DNA from: Primulina eburnea
Taxonomy: Eukaryota; Streptophyta; Magnoliopsida; Lamiales; Gesneriaceae
Assembly (NCBI RefSeq): GCF_022965805.1
Contig: NW_027331259.1
Location: 496,001-560,000 of the forward strand
Length of the DNA stretch: 64,000 bases
Direction of reading: 5' to 3'
Shown here piece by piece: positions 1 through 12,500 of the stretch; the stretch's first letter is position 1; each line of letters begins with the position of its first letter. The notes under the pieces are model-generated. The model had not been told where the DNA came from and did no database searches. It was given only the letters and a program-made list of their open reading frames with translations. A program made the position numbers and the translations under genes.

Positions 1-1967
1 GCAACCCCAAAATAAAGTCCATAGAAATGTCAATCCAAGTTCTATTAAAAATAGCACGCAAAAGTGTTCCCAAAGTTCTATTGACAACTACAGTTTGTCC
101 ATCCGTTTGAGGATGACAAGTAGTAGAAAACAACAATTTTGTGCCAAGTTTAGCCCATAAAGTCTTCAAAAGTAACTCAAGAATTTAACATCGCGACCAG
201 AAACAATAGTCCTAGGCATGCCATGCAACCTAACGACTTCTCTAAAGAACAAATCCGCAATGTTTGAAGCATCATCGGTTTTATGACAAGCTATAAAATG
301 TGCCATCTTAGAGAATCTATCCACAACAACAAAAATAGAATCCCTCCCCTTCTTAGTCCTAGGAAACCCCGAAATAAAGTCCATAGAAATGTAAATCCAA
401 GTTCTTCTTAAGAATAGCACGCAAAAGTGTTCCTAAAGTTATATTGACAACTTCAGTTTGTCCATCCGTTTGAGGATGACAAGTAGTAGAAAACAACAAT
501 TTTGTGCCAATTTTAGCCCATAAAGTCTTCCAAAAGTAACTCAAGAATTTAACATCGCGACCATGAAACAATAGTCCTAGGCATGCCATGCAACCTAGCG
601 ACTTCTCTAAAGAAAAAATCCGCAATGTTTGAAGCATCATCGGGTTTATGACAAGCTATATAATTTGCCATCTTAGAGAATCTATCCACAACAACAAAAA
701 TACAATCCCTCACCTTCTTAGTCCTAGGCAACCCCAAAATAAAGTCCATAGAAATGTCAATCCAAGTTCTTTTTAAGAATAGCACGCAAAAGTGTTCCCA
801 AAGTTCTATTGACAACTTCAGTTTGTCCATCCGTTTGAGGATGACTAGTAGTAGAAAACAACAATTTTGTGCCAAGTTTAGCCCATAAAGTATTCCAAAA
901 GTAACTCAAGAATTTAACATCGCGACCAGAAACAATATTCCTAGGCATGCCATGCAACATAGCGACTTCTCTAAATAACAAATCCGCGATGTTTGAAGCA
1001 TCATCGGGTTTATGACAAGCTATATAATTTGCCATCTTAGAGAATCTATCCACAACAACAAAAATACAATCCCTCACCTTCTTAGTCCTAGGCAACCCCA
1101 AAATAAAGTCCATAGAAATGTCAATCCAAGTTCTTTTTAAGAATAGCACGCAAAAGTGTTCCCAAAGTTCTATTGACAACTTCAGTTTGTCCATCCGTTT
1201 GAGGATGACTAGTAGTAGAAAACAACAATTTTCTGCGAAGTTTAGCCCATAAAGTATTCCAAAAGTAACTCAAGAATTTAACATCGCGACCAGAAACAAT
1301 ATTCCTAGGTATGCCATGCAACATAGCGACTTCTCTAAATAACAAATCCGCGATGTTTGAAGTATCATCGGTTTTATGACAAGCTATAAAATGTGCCATC
1401 TTAGAGAATCTATCCACAACAACAAAAATAGAATCCCTCCCCTTCTTAGTCCTAGGACAACCCCAAAATAAAGTCCATAGAAATGTCAATCCAATTTCTT
1501 TTAAAGAATAGCACGCAAAAGTGTTCCCAAAGTTCTATTGACAACTTCAGTTTGTCCATCCGTTTGAGGATGACAAGTAGTAGAAAACAACAATTTTGTG
1601 CCAAGTTTAGCCCATAAAGTCTTCCAAAAGTAACTCAAGAATTTAACATCGCGACCAGAAACAATAGTCCAAGGCATGCCATGCAACCTAACAACTTCTC
1701 TAAAGAACAAATCCGCAATATTTGAAGCATCATCGTTTTATGACAAGCTATAAAATGTGTCATCTTAGAGAATCTATCCACAACAACAAAAATAGAATCC
1801 CTCCCCTTCTTAGTCCTAGGCAACCCCAAAATAAAGTCCATAGAAATGTCAATCCAAGTTCTATTTAAGAATAGCACGCAAAAGTGTTCCCAAAGTTCTA
1901 TTGACAACTTCAGTTTGTCCATCCGTTTGAGGATGACAAGTAGTAGAAAACAACAATTTTGTGCCAA
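1..1967 (-). repeat. Left copy of a 9-monomer (3.27-kb) duplication
   Basis: This stretch is repeated almost letter for letter about 3272 bp downstream (3273-5238), which is nine monomers. Private variants recur in register, such as the TTCTTAAGAATAG and TATTAAAAATAG border forms and the GACTAGTAGTAG variant. It shows that a nine-monomer higher-order period exists without any LTR. Confidence 0.85.
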
Positions 1968-2705
1968 GTTTAGCCCATAAAGTCTTCCAAAAGTAACTCA
2001 AGAATTTAACATCGCGACCAGAAACAATAATGCTAGGCATGCCATGCAACCTAGCGACTTCTCTAAAGAACAAATCCGCAATGTTTGAAGCATAATCGGT
2101 TTTATGACAAGCTATAAAATGTGCCATCTTAGATAATTTATCCACAACAACAAAAATAGAATCTCTCTCCTTCATAGTCCTAGGCAACCCCAAATAAAGT
2201 CCATACAAATGTCAATCCAAGTTCTATTTAAGAATAGCACGCAAAAGTGTTCCCAAAGTTCTATTGACAACTTTAGTTTGTCCATCCGTTTGAGGATGAC
2301 AAGTAGTAGAAAATAACAATTTTGTGCCAAGTTTAGCCCATAAAGTCTTCCAAAAGTAACTCAAGAATTTAACATCGCGACCAGAAACAATAGTCCTAGG
2401 CATGCCATGCAACCTAACGACTTCTCTAAAGAAAAAATCCGCAATGTTTGAAGCATCATCGGTTTTATGACAACATATAAAATGTGCCATCTTCGAAAAT
2501 CTATCCACAACAACAAAAATAGAATCCTTCCCCTTCTTAGTCCTGGGCAACCCCAAAATAAAGTCCATAGAAATGTCAATCCAAGTTCTTTTTAATAATA
2601 GCATGCAAAAGTGTTCCCAAAGTTCTATTGACGACTTCAGTTTGTCCATCCGTTTGAGTATGACAAGTAGTAGAAAACAACAATTTTGTGCCAAGTTTAG
2701 CCCAT

Positions 2706-2710
2706 AAAGT
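2706..2710. other. Empty counterpart of the family A LTR insertion site
   Basis: A single AAAGT occurs here in unbroken satellite. The left context (about 2090-2705, with CATAATCGG, GACAACTTTAG and GAGTATGACAAG variants) matches the left flank of LTR A1. The right context (CTTCCGAAAG, then GAAAAATAGTTCTAGG and GCAATTTTTGAAGC) matches its right flank at 9542. AAAGT is present twice, once on each side, at every family A insertion. Confidence 0.85.
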
Positions 2711-2724
2711 CTTCCGAAAGTAAC

Positions 2725-3408
2725 TCAAGAATTTAACATCGCGACCAGAAAAATAGTTCTAGGCATGCCATGCAACCTAACGACTTCTCTAAAGAACAAA
2801 TCCGCAATTTTTGAAGCATCATCGGTTTTATGACAAGCTATAAAATGTGCCATCTTAGAGAATCTATCCACAACAACAAAAATAGAATCCCTCCCCTTAT
2901 TAGTCCTAGACAACCCCAAAATAAAGTCCATAGAAATGTCAATCCAATTTCTTTTAAGAATAGCACGCAAAAGTGTTCCCAAAGTTCTATTGACAACTTC
3001 AGTTTGTCCATCCGTTTGAGGATGACAAGTAGTAGAAAACAACAATTTTGTGCCAAGTTTAGCCCATAAAGTCTTCCAAAAGTAACTCAAGAATTTAACA
3101 TCGCGACCAGAAACAATAGTCCTAGGCATGCAATGCAACCTAACGACTTCTCTAAAGAAAAAATCCGCAATGTTTGAAGCATCATTGGTTTTATGACAAG
3201 CTATAAAATGTGCCATCTTAGAGAATCCATCCACAACAACAAAAATAGAATCCCTCCCCTTCTTAGTCCTAGGCAACCCCAAAATAAAGTCCATAGAAAT
3301 GTCAATCCAAGTTCTATTAAAAATAGCACGCAAAAGTGTTCCCAAAGTTCTATTGACAACTACAGTTTGTCCATCCGTTTGAGGATGACAAGTAGTAGAA
3401 AACAACAA
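2725..3408 (-). pseudogene. In-frame fusion of integrase-core monomers (227 aa)
   Basis: A 227-residue open frame crosses two monomer borders because short border forms (363 bp or close) keep the frame. It carries [17 protein letters not shown] and VSGRDVKF, with the second catalytic Asp replaced by Gly, and [11 protein letters not shown]. It has no zinc-binding domain and no sign of a promoter. I read it as a fossil frame inside satellite DNA, not a gene. Confidence 0.75.
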
Positions 3409-5238
3409 TTTTGTGCCAAGTTTAGCCCATAAAGTCTTTCAAAAGTAACTCAAGAATTTAACATCGCGACCAGAAACAATAGTCCTAGGCATGCCATGCA
3501 ACCTAACGACTTCTCTAAAGAACAAATCCGCAATGTTTGAAGCATCATCGGTTTTATGACAAGCTATAAAATGTGCCATCTTAGAGAATCTATCCACAAC
3601 AACAAAAATAGAATCCCTCCCCTTCTTAGTCCTAGGAAACCCCGAAATAAAGTCCATAGAAATGTAAATCCAAGTTCTTCTTAAGAATAGCACGCAAAAG
3701 TGTTCCTAAAGTTATATTGACAACTTCAGTTTGTCCATCCGTTTGAGGATGACAAGTAGTAGAAAACAACAATTTTGTGCCAATTTTAGCCCATAAAGTC
3801 TTCCAAAAGTAACTCAAGAATTTAACATCGCGACCTGAAACAATAGTCCTAGGCATGCCATGCAACCTAGCGACTTCTCTAAAGAAAAAATCCGCAATGT
3901 TTGAAGCATCATCGGGTTTATGACAAGCTATATAATTTGCCATCTTAGAGAATCTATCCACAACAACAAAAATACAATCCCTCACCTTCTTAGTCCTAGG
4001 CAACCCCAAAATAAAGTCCATAGAAATGTCAATCCAAGTTCTTTTTAAGAATAGCACGCAAAAGTGTTCCCAAAGTTCTATTGACAACTTCAGTTTGTCC
4101 ATCCGTTTGAGGATGACTAGTAGTAGAAAACAACAATTTTGTGCCAAGTTTAGCCCATAAAGTATTCCAAAAGTAACTCAAGAATTTAACATCGCGACCA
4201 GAAACAATATTCCTAGGCATGCCATGCAACATAGCGACTTATCTAAATAACAAATCCGCGATGTTTGAAGCATCATCGGGTTTATGACAAGCTATATAAT
4301 TTGCCATCTTAGAGAATCTATCCACAACAACAAAAATACAATCCCTCACCTTCTTAGTCCTAGGCAACCCCAAAATAAAGTCCATAGAAATGTCAATCCA
4401 AGTTCTTTTTAAGAATAGCACGCAAAAGTGTTCCCAAAGTTCTATTGACAACTTCAGTTTGTCCATCCGTTTGAGGATGACTAGTAGTAGAAAACAACAA
4501 TTTTGTGCCAAGTTTAGCCCATAAAGTATTCCAAAAGTAACTCAAGAATTTAACATCGCGACCAGAAACAATATTCCTAGGTATGCCATGCAACATAGCG
4601 ACTTCTCTAAATAACAAATCCGCGATGTTTGAAGTATCATCGGTTTTATGACAAGCTATAAAATGTGCCATCTTAGAGAATCTATCCACAACAACAAAAA
4701 TAGAATCCCTCCCCTTATTAGTCCTAGACAACCCCAAAATAAAGTCCATAGAAATGTCAATCCAATTTCTTTTAAAGAATAGCACGCAAAAGTGTTCCCA
4801 AAGTTCTATTGACAACTTCAGTTTGTCCATCCGTTTGAGGATGACAAGTAGTAGAAAACAACAATTTTGTGCCAAGTTTAGCCCATAAAGTCTTCCAAAA
4901 GTAACTCAAGAATTTAACATCGCGACCAGAAACAATAGTCCAAGGCATGCAATGCAACCTAACAACTTCTCTAAAGAACAAATCCGCAATATTTGAAGCA
5001 TCATCGTTTTATGACAAGCTATAAAATGTGTCATCTTAGAGAATCTATCCACAACAACAAAAATAGAATCCCTCCCCTTCTTAGTCCTAGGCAACCCCAA
5101 AATAAAGTCCATAGAAATGTCAATCCAAGTTCTATTTAAGAATAGCACGCAAAAGTGTTCCCAAAGTTCTATTGACAACTTCAGTTTGTCCATCTGTTTG
5201 AGGATGACAAGTAGCAGAAAACAACAATTTTGTGCCAA
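3273..5238 (-). repeat. Right copy of the 9-monomer (3.27-kb) duplication
   Basis: Near-identical to 1-1967 at an offset of 3271-3273 bp. Similarity of variants ends near 5238, after which the monomers follow the order found in the LTR-containing units (offset 5382 to 10620 onward). Confidence 0.85.
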
Positions 5239-7520
5239 GTTTAGCCCATAAAGTCTTCCAAAAGTAACTCAAGAATTTAACATCGCGACCAGAAACAATA
5301 GTCCTAGGCATGCCATGCAACCTAACGACTTCTCTAAAGAACAAATCCGCAATGTTTGAAGCATCATCGGTTTTATGACAAGCTATAAAATGTGCCATCT
5401 TAGAGAATCCATCCACAACAACAAAAATAGAATCCCTCCCCTTCTTAGTCCTAGGCAACCCCGAAATAAAGTCCATAGAAATGTAAATCCAAGTTCTTCT
5501 TAAGAATAGCACGCAAAAGTGTTCCCAAAGTTCTATTGACAACTTCAGTTTGTCCATCCGTTTGAGGATGACAAGTAGTAGAAATCAACAATTTTGTGCC
5601 TAGTTTAGCCCATAAAATCTTCCAAAATTAACTAAAGAATTTAACATCGCGACCAGAAACAATAGTCCTAGGCATGCCATGCAACCTAGCGACTTCTCTA
5701 AAGAACAAATCCGCCATGTTTGAAGCATCATCGGGTTTATGACAAGCTATATAATTTGCCATCTTTGAGAATCTATCCACAACAACAAAAATACAATCCC
5801 TCCCCTTATTAGTCATAGGCAACCCCAAAATAAAGTCCATAGAAATGTAAATCCAAGTTCTTCTTAAGAATAGCACACAAAATTGTTCCCAAATTTCTAT
5901 TGACAACTTCAGTTTGTCCATCCGTTTGAGGATGACAAGTAGTAGAAAACAACAATTTTGTGCCAAGTTTAGCCCATAAAGTCTTCCGAAAGTAACTCAA
6001 GAATTTAACATCGCGACCAGAAACAATAGTTTTAGGCAAGCCATGCAACCTAACGACTTCGCTAAAGAACAAATCCGCAATGTTTGAAGCATCATCGGTT
6101 TTATGACAAGCTATAAAATGTGCCATCTTAGAGAATCTATCCACAACAACAAAAATAGATTCCCTCCCCTACTTAGTCCTAGGCAACCCCAAAATAAAGT
6201 ACATAAAAATGTCAATCAAATTTCTTTTTAAGAATAGCACGCAAAAGTGTTCCCAAAGTTCTATTGACAACTTCAGTTTGTCCATCCGTTTGAGGATGAC
6301 AAGTAGTAGAAAACAACAATTTTGTGCCAAGTTTAGCCCATAAAGTCTTCCGAAAGTAACTCAAGAATTTAATATCGCGACCAGAAACAATAGTTCTAGG
6401 CATGCCATGCAACTTAACGACTTCTCTAAAGAACAAATCCGCAATGTTTGAAGCATCGTCGGTTTTATGACAAGCTATAAAATGTGCCATCTTAGATAAT
6501 TTATCCACAACAACAAAAATAGAATCCCTCCCCTTCTTAGTCCTAGGCAACCCCAAAATAAAGTACATAAAAATGTCAATCAAATTTCTTTTTAAGAATA
6601 GCACGCAAAAGTGCTCCCAAAGTTCTATTGACAACTTCAGTTTGTCCATCCGTTTGAGGATGACAAGTAGTAGAAAACAACAATTTTGTGCCAAGTTTAG
6701 CCCATAAAGTCTTCCGAAAGTAACTCAAGAATTTAACATCGCGACCAGAAACAATATTCCTAGGCATGCCATGCAACCTAGCGACTTTTCTAAAGAACAA
6801 ATCCGCAATGTTTGAAGCATAATCGGTTTTATGACAAGCTATAAAATGTGCCATCTTAGAGAATTTATCCACAACAACAAAAATAGAATCTCTCTCCTTC
6901 TTAGTCCTAGGCAACCCCAAAATAAAGTCCATAAAAATGTCAATCCAAGTTCTATTTAAGAATAGCACGCAAAAGTGTTCCCAAAGTTCTATTGACAACT
7001 TTAGTTTGTCCATCCGTTTGAGAATGGCAAGTAATAGAAAATAACAATTTTGTGCCAAGTTTAGCCCATAAAGTCTTCCAAAAGTAACTCAAGAATTTAA
7101 CATCGCGACCAGAAACAATAGTCCTAGGCATCCCATGCAACCTAACGACTTCTCTAAAGAAAAAATCTGCAATGTTTGAAGCATCATCGGTTTTATGACA
7201 ACATATAAAATGTGCCATCTTCGAGAATCTATCCACAACAAAAAAATAGAATCCCTCCCCTTCTTAGTCCTGGGCAACCCTAAAATAAAGTCCATAGAAA
7301 TGTCAATCCAAGTTTTTTTTAATAATAGCACGCAAAAATGTTCCCAAAGTTCTATTGACGACTTCAGTTTGTCCATCCGTTTGAGTATGACAAGTAGTAG
7401 AAAACAACAATTTTATGCCAAGTTTAGCCCATAAAGTTGTAATGCCCAGAAATTATGAGAAATGATAAGACAAGATTATAAAGTGTTGCCAGGATGGAAA
7501 ATAAGAAATTCTTGGAAATG

Positions 7521-7770
7521 CAGCACCGCACTCGCGGTGCCAGGCATCACCGCACCCGCGGTAAATGGACAGTAAGTTGACAAGAAAATCCCGTAGCCAC
7601 ACCGCACCCGCGGTATTAGACGGAGCGCACCCGCGCTGATGACACCGCACCCGCGGTCGTGTAAGCAGCGCACCCTCGGTCAAGCTTCGGGAAATCTAGA
7701 TAGAATTGTCGAGACGGAAGCGCACCCGCGGTGCATATGTTACCGCACCCGCGGTGCGACGTGCACCATG
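7521..7770. repeat. GC-rich hairpin array in the U3 of LTR A1
   Basis: About eight copies of a short motif, ACCGCACCCGCGGT or close variants, whose ends ACCGC and GCGGT are complementary around a 4-nt loop. The first copy, GCACCGC/GCGGTGC at 7523-7540, is perfect. The array lies 35-285 bp upstream of the TATA box in otherwise AT-rich DNA, which suggests a promoter or structural role in U3. The same array is in A2 to A6; A5 has lost one 24-bp unit. Confidence 0.8.
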
Positions 7771-7804
7771 AAAAATGAGGCCACGTTTTATGAATTGCAT
7801 GCAG

Positions 7805-7812
7805 TATATATA
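7805..7812 (+). promoter_or_regulatory. TATA box of LTR A1
   Basis: TATATATA just downstream of the GC-rich hairpins. The equivalent in A3 is TATAAATA at 18570-18577; A5 and A6 have TATATATA at 30426 and 44427. The transcription start is inferred to lie about 30 bp downstream. Confidence 0.6.
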
Positions 7813-7974
7813 GAAGCGATTGACACGGTTGTTCTTCAGAAAATTCAGAAAGAGGCGAAAACTTTGAAAGAAAATCCTTACGCCTTTTTGATTTGCGATT
7901 GTGGAAGATCCGTCTATCAGAATTCGAATCTGAAAGTAGTATTGTTCTCCTCGTACTACGAGCTATACAAGGAC

Positions 7975-9240
7975 GTAAGTTTTGTTACGTTTTGAGATGT
8001 TTTGAAAATATGATGTTGCTAGAATTGCATGTGATTCAGATATGGTGTTTCTACTACCGTAGATATCGTATAATTGAAGTCAGATTAAAGAACAGACTGT
8101 GTCTGTAATTATTATGATTTTTGAAAGATAGTGACTGAGATTCTATATTAGGATTGTGTTAGTATTCAGAGTATGATTGTATTGGCACCGATTATGAGTT
8201 TCAGTATTATATTTGTGATGTTCAGATTGACGGGGTTATTCAGATTGTATTGTTATGCCGTCGAAACATCAGTTGAGTTAGATTGATCAGATTCAGATAT
8301 GTGTTCGATTAGATTGTGATATTACTGATATGACTCAGATTTTCTCTTGTTCAGACATTGATCAGATTGTATACTGATTTGAGTATTGATCAGAACAGAT
8401 TGTGAATTGAGTTATGTACTGATACAGCGTATTCGATATTGTCTTTTCAGATTGATATGGACAAAGTTGAATACGGATCATCATCTTCGTCAGACCGGGA
8501 CGACAAAGGTATAATTCATGTGATATCTGAGAAGATATAACTCAAATCAGATCTTATTTGAGTTTCCCAATAAAATCACATACTAGACTATTATTTATGT
8601 TTTGATATGATTGTTTATAGAACTTGTATACAAATCTTGCTATGCTTTGTTTACAGATCTTGTGGCATTGCATTAGAATGATTATGTTTGTTTACAGATT
8701 GTGTATTCATGCATTAAGATAGGACAGTCTGGAGATCAGGCAGACTTCTAGATGTTCGGCGATATCTCAGCTTAGGGGAAGATCACCGCCCCTATTGTAG
8801 ACGTGGATACAGATCAGGCCGAAGTCTAGGAATAAGACGGACATCACCTCGATTGGGAGGGTAGGTGACAGACAGTGCTGTCTTATTCACCCCGGGATCC
8901 CTAGAGTTATAGTCGAGTCGAGTCTAGACATGATTTGACTAGAACTGCATGTGTTTAGAGATGTGGTTTCATAGATTATGAAACCCATGGTTATTGCTTT
9001 CAGTCATGATAGCATGTTTATCTGAATTGAGCTGAATGGCATGTTTATCTGAATTGAGTTGCATGCTTATTTTGATTTGACTTCATAGATTATGAAATCT
9101 ATTACTTTTGAATATGAACATGATAGCATGTTTTATGATTTAGATTGTTTCTATACATGCTTACCATGTTTTATACTGGGATTTATTCTCACCGGAGTTA
9201 TCCGGCTGTTGTCTTGTTTTGTATGTGTGCATGACAACAG
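7975..9240 (+). other. Candidate leader introns inside LTR A1
   Basis: A consensus-like donor (GAC|GTAAGT at 7975) is followed by a pyrimidine-rich acceptor (TTGTCTTTTCAG ending 8450). A 58-nt block with an ATG at 8457 comes next, then a second donor (AAAG|GTATAA at 8509) and a second acceptor (GACAACAG ending 9240). The same four sites occur in order in family B (32866, 33341, 33401, 34094). In C the GTAAGT, the GGTATAA and the GACAACAG are kept. The block would encode a short Ser/Asp-rich peptide. Splicing is inferred from site conservation only. Confidence 0.4.
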
Positions 9241-9541
9241 GTGGGGCTGGATCAGGGTCGAGATGACGATGAGAGAAGACGAGTTAGCGTGGTGATTCCG
9301 GACTTGTAGCAGACTTGGTTTATTACTTGAATTTTAGTAATTGAACCTTAGATTTAGGTTGTACAGTATTGTACTTTTCTACTGAACTGTAGTTTTTATA
9401 CAGAGATGTATATTGTTTAGATTCCATTACCTTCCGCAGTTACATGTTAAAAAGGAAAAATTTTTAGACCCTGTTTTATCTTAATTGATAATTAAATCCC
9501 AAAGATTATTAATAAGATAGATCAGCGTCCGGGTCCCCACA

Positions 9542-12500
9542 AAAGTCTTCCGAAAGTAACTCAAGAATTTAACATCGCGACCAGAAAAATAGTTCTAGGC
9601 ATGCCAAGCAACCTAACGACTTCTCTAAAGAACAAATCCGCAATTTTTGAAGCATCATCGGTTTAATGACAAGCTATAAAATGTGCCATCTTAGATAATA
9701 TATCCACAACAACAAAAATAGAATCCATCCCCTTCTTAGTCCTAGGCAACCCCAAAATAAAGTCCATAGAAATGTCAATCCAAGTTCTTTTTAAGAATAG
9801 CACGCAAAAGTGTTCCCAAAGTTCTATTGACAACTTCAGTTTGTCTATCCGTTTGAGGATGACTAGTAGTAGAAAACAACAATTTTGTGCCAAGTTTAGC
9901 CCATAAAGTATTCCAAAAGTAACTCAAGAATTTAACATCGCGACCAGAAACAATATTCCTAGGCATGCCATGCAACATAGCGACTTCTCTAAATAACAAA
10001 TCCGCGATGTTTGAAGTATCATCGGTTTTATGACAAGCTATAAAATGTGCCATCTTAGAGAATCTATCCACAACAACAAAAATAGAATCCCTCCCCTTCT
10101 TAGTCCTAGACAACCCCAAAATAAAGTCCATAGAAATGTCAATCCAATTTCTTTTAAAGAATAGCACGCAAAAGTGTTCCCAAAGTTCTATTGACAACTT
10201 CAGTTTGTCCATCCGTTTGAGGATGACAAGTAGTAGAAAACAACAATTTTGTGCCAAGTTTAGCCCATAAAGTCTTCCAAAAGTAACTCAAGAATTTAAC
10301 ATCGCGACCAGAAACAATAGTCCAAGGCATGCAATGCAACCTAACAACTTCTCTAAAGAACAAATCCGCAATATTTGAAGCATCATCGTTTTATGACAAG
10401 CTATAAAATGTGTCATCTTAGAGAATCTATCCACAACAACAAAAATAGAATCCCTCCCCTTCTTAGTCCTAGGCAACCCCAAAATAAAGTCCATAGAAAT
10501 GTCAATCCAAGTTCTATTTAAGAATAGCACGCAAAAGTGTTCCCAAAGTTCTATTGACAACTTCAGTTTGTCCATCTGTTTGAGGATGACAAGTAGTAGA
10601 AAACAACAATTTTGTGCCAAGTTTAGCCCATAAAGTCTTCCAAAAGTAACTCAAGAATTTAACATCGCGACCAGAAACAATAGTCCTAGGCATGCCATGC
10701 AACCTAACGACTTCTCTAAAGAACAAATCCGCAATGTTTGAAGCATCATCGGTTTTATGACAAGCTATAAAATGTGCCATCTTAGAGAATCCATCCACAA
10801 CAACAAAAATAGAATCCCTCCCCTTCTTAGTCCTAGGCAACCCCGAAATAAAGTCCATAGAAATGTAAATCCAAGTTCTTCTTAAGAATAGCACGCAAAA
10901 GTGTTCCCAAAGTTCTATTGACAACTTCAGTTTGTCCATCCGTTTGAGGATGACAAGTAGTAGAAATCAACAATTTTGTGCCTAGTTTAGCCCATAAAAT
11001 CTTCCAAAATTAACTAAAGAATTTAACATCGCGACCAGAAACAATAGTCCTAGGCATGCCATGCAACCTAGCGACTTCTCTAAAGAACAAATCCGCCATG
11101 TTTGAAACATCATCGGGTTTATGACAAGCTATATAATTTGCCATCTTTGAGAATCTATCCACAACAACAAAAATACAATCCCTCCCCTTATTAGTCATAG
11201 GCAACCCCAAAATAAAGTCCATAGAAATGTAAATCCAAGTTCTTCTTAAGAATAGCACGCAAAATTCTTCCCAAATTTCTATTGACAACTTCAGTTTGTC
11301 CATCCGTTTGAGGATGACAAGTAGTAGAAAACAACAATTTTGTGCCAAGTTTAGCCCATAAAGTCTTCCGAAAGTAACTCAAGAATTTAACATCGCGACC
11401 AGAAACAATAGTTTTAGGCAAGCCATGCAACCTAACGACTTCGCTAAAGAACAAATCCGCAATGTTTGAAGCATCATCGGTTTTATGACAAGCTATAAAA
11501 TGTGCCATCTTAAAGAATCTATCCACAACAACAAAAATAGATTCCCTCCCCTACTTAGTCCTAGGCAACCCCAAAATAAAGTACATAAAAATGTCAATCA
11601 AATTTCTTTTTAAGAATAGCACGCAAAAGTGTTCCCAAAGTTCTATTGACAACTTCAGTTTGTCCATCCGTTTGAGGATGACAAGTAGTAGAAAACAACA
11701 ATTTTGTGCCAAGTTTAGCCCATAAAGTCTTCCGAAAGTAACTCAAGAATTTAATATCGCGACCAGAAACAATAGTTCTAGGCATGCCATGCAACTTAAC
11801 GACTTCTCTAAAGAACAAATCCGCAATGTTTGAAGCATCGTCGGTTTTATGACAAGCTATAAAATGTGCCATCTTAGATAATTTATCCACAACAACAAAA
11901 ATAGAATCCCTCCCCTTCTTAGTCCTAGGCAACCCCAAAATAAAGTACATAAAAATGTCAATCAAATTTCTTTTTAAGAATAGCACGCAAAAGTGCTCCC
12001 AAAGTTCTATTGACAACTTCAGTTTGTCCATCCGTTTGAGGATGACAAGTAGTAGAAAACAACAATTTTGTGCCAAGTTTAGCCCATAAAGTCTTCCGAA
12101 AGTAACTCAAGAATTTAACATCGCGACCAGAAACAATATTCCTAGGCATGCCATGCAACCTAGCGACTTTTCTAAAGAACAAATCCGCAATGTTTGAAGC
12201 ATAATCGGTTTTATGACAAGCTATAAAATGTGCCATCTTAGAGAATTTATCCACAACAACAAAAATAGAATCTCTCTCCTTCTTAGTCCTAGGCAACCCC
12301 AAAATAAAGTCCATAAAAATGTCAATCCAAGTTCTATTTAAGAATAGCACGCAAAAGTGTTCCCAAAGTTCTATTGACAACTTTAGTTTGTCCATCCGTT
12401 TGAGGATGGCAAATAGTAGAAAATAACAATTTTGTGCCAAGTTTAGCCCATAAAGTCTTCCAAAAGTAACTCAAGAATTTAACATCGCGACCAGAAACAA

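Larger units (their letters stand above)
1..7437 (-). repeat. Integrase-core satellite, block 1 (about 20 monomers)
   Basis: Tandem head-to-tail monomers of about 364 bp, all reading as integrase core on the minus strand; the array enters from outside the window. Each monomer runs from the residues before the first catalytic Asp (motif SMDF) through [13 protein letters not shown] and VSGRDVKF to [13 protein letters not shown] and LLRAIL, about 121 residues. This is the rve catalytic core of a Ty3/gypsy integrase; the zinc-binding N-terminus and the C-terminal domain are absent. The spacing from MDF to the second acid position is 60 residues and from there to the Glu of QTE is 35, so the DD35E layout is kept, but the second Asp is Gly. 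Most borders shift the frame. This block holds the LTR-free form of the array, including the empty counterpart of the family A insertion site. Confidence 0.93.
4160..9541. repeat. Higher-order unit U1 (9 monomers plus LTR A1)
   Basis: From about 4380 onward this stretch matches 9762-14923 at a constant offset of 5382 bp. Its first monomer (4160-4380) does not match the first monomer of the later units, so U1 is joined to the older array while the others begin with a recombinant monomer. Confidence 0.8.
7438..9541 (+). mobile_element. Solo LTR A1, Ty3/gypsy family A
   Basis: Starts TGTAATGCCC and ends GGGTCCCCACA (TG...CA, 2104 bp). It is flanked by AAAGT at 7433-7437 and 9542-9546, and by satellite on both sides, with no internal region. 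It matches both LTRs of the full-length element at 30082-46169. From left to right it holds a GC-rich hairpin array, a TATA box, a strong GTAAGT donor-like site, a small exon-like block and a conserved 3' part. Compared with A3 to A6 it lacks 12 bp near 8630. It differs from A2 at only about seven positions by eye. Confidence 0.93.

Noticed and set aside
2830..3432. Plus-strand frames of about 79 codons in the satellite ([20 protein letters not shown] type)
   Set aside because: Antisense shadows of the integrase core, broken at the same borders.
7453..7683. Open frames of 65-118 codons over the GC-rich part of LTR A (both strands, repeated in each copy)
   Set aside because: They arise from the hairpin array and recur because the LTR recurs; no domain, no start context, and small changes between copies alter them.
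7523..7770. Repeated short palindromic motifs, considered as a CRISPR array
   Set aside because: Spacers are irregular and identical between LTR copies, there is no cas gene, and the context is a plant LTR.
9092..9295. 67-codon plus-strand frame in each LTR A with a hydrophobic stretch, like a small membrane protein
   Set aside because: It spans the inferred acceptor at 9240, and the B version runs on where A stops. The hydrophobic part lies in T-rich DNA. Treated as LTR sequence.
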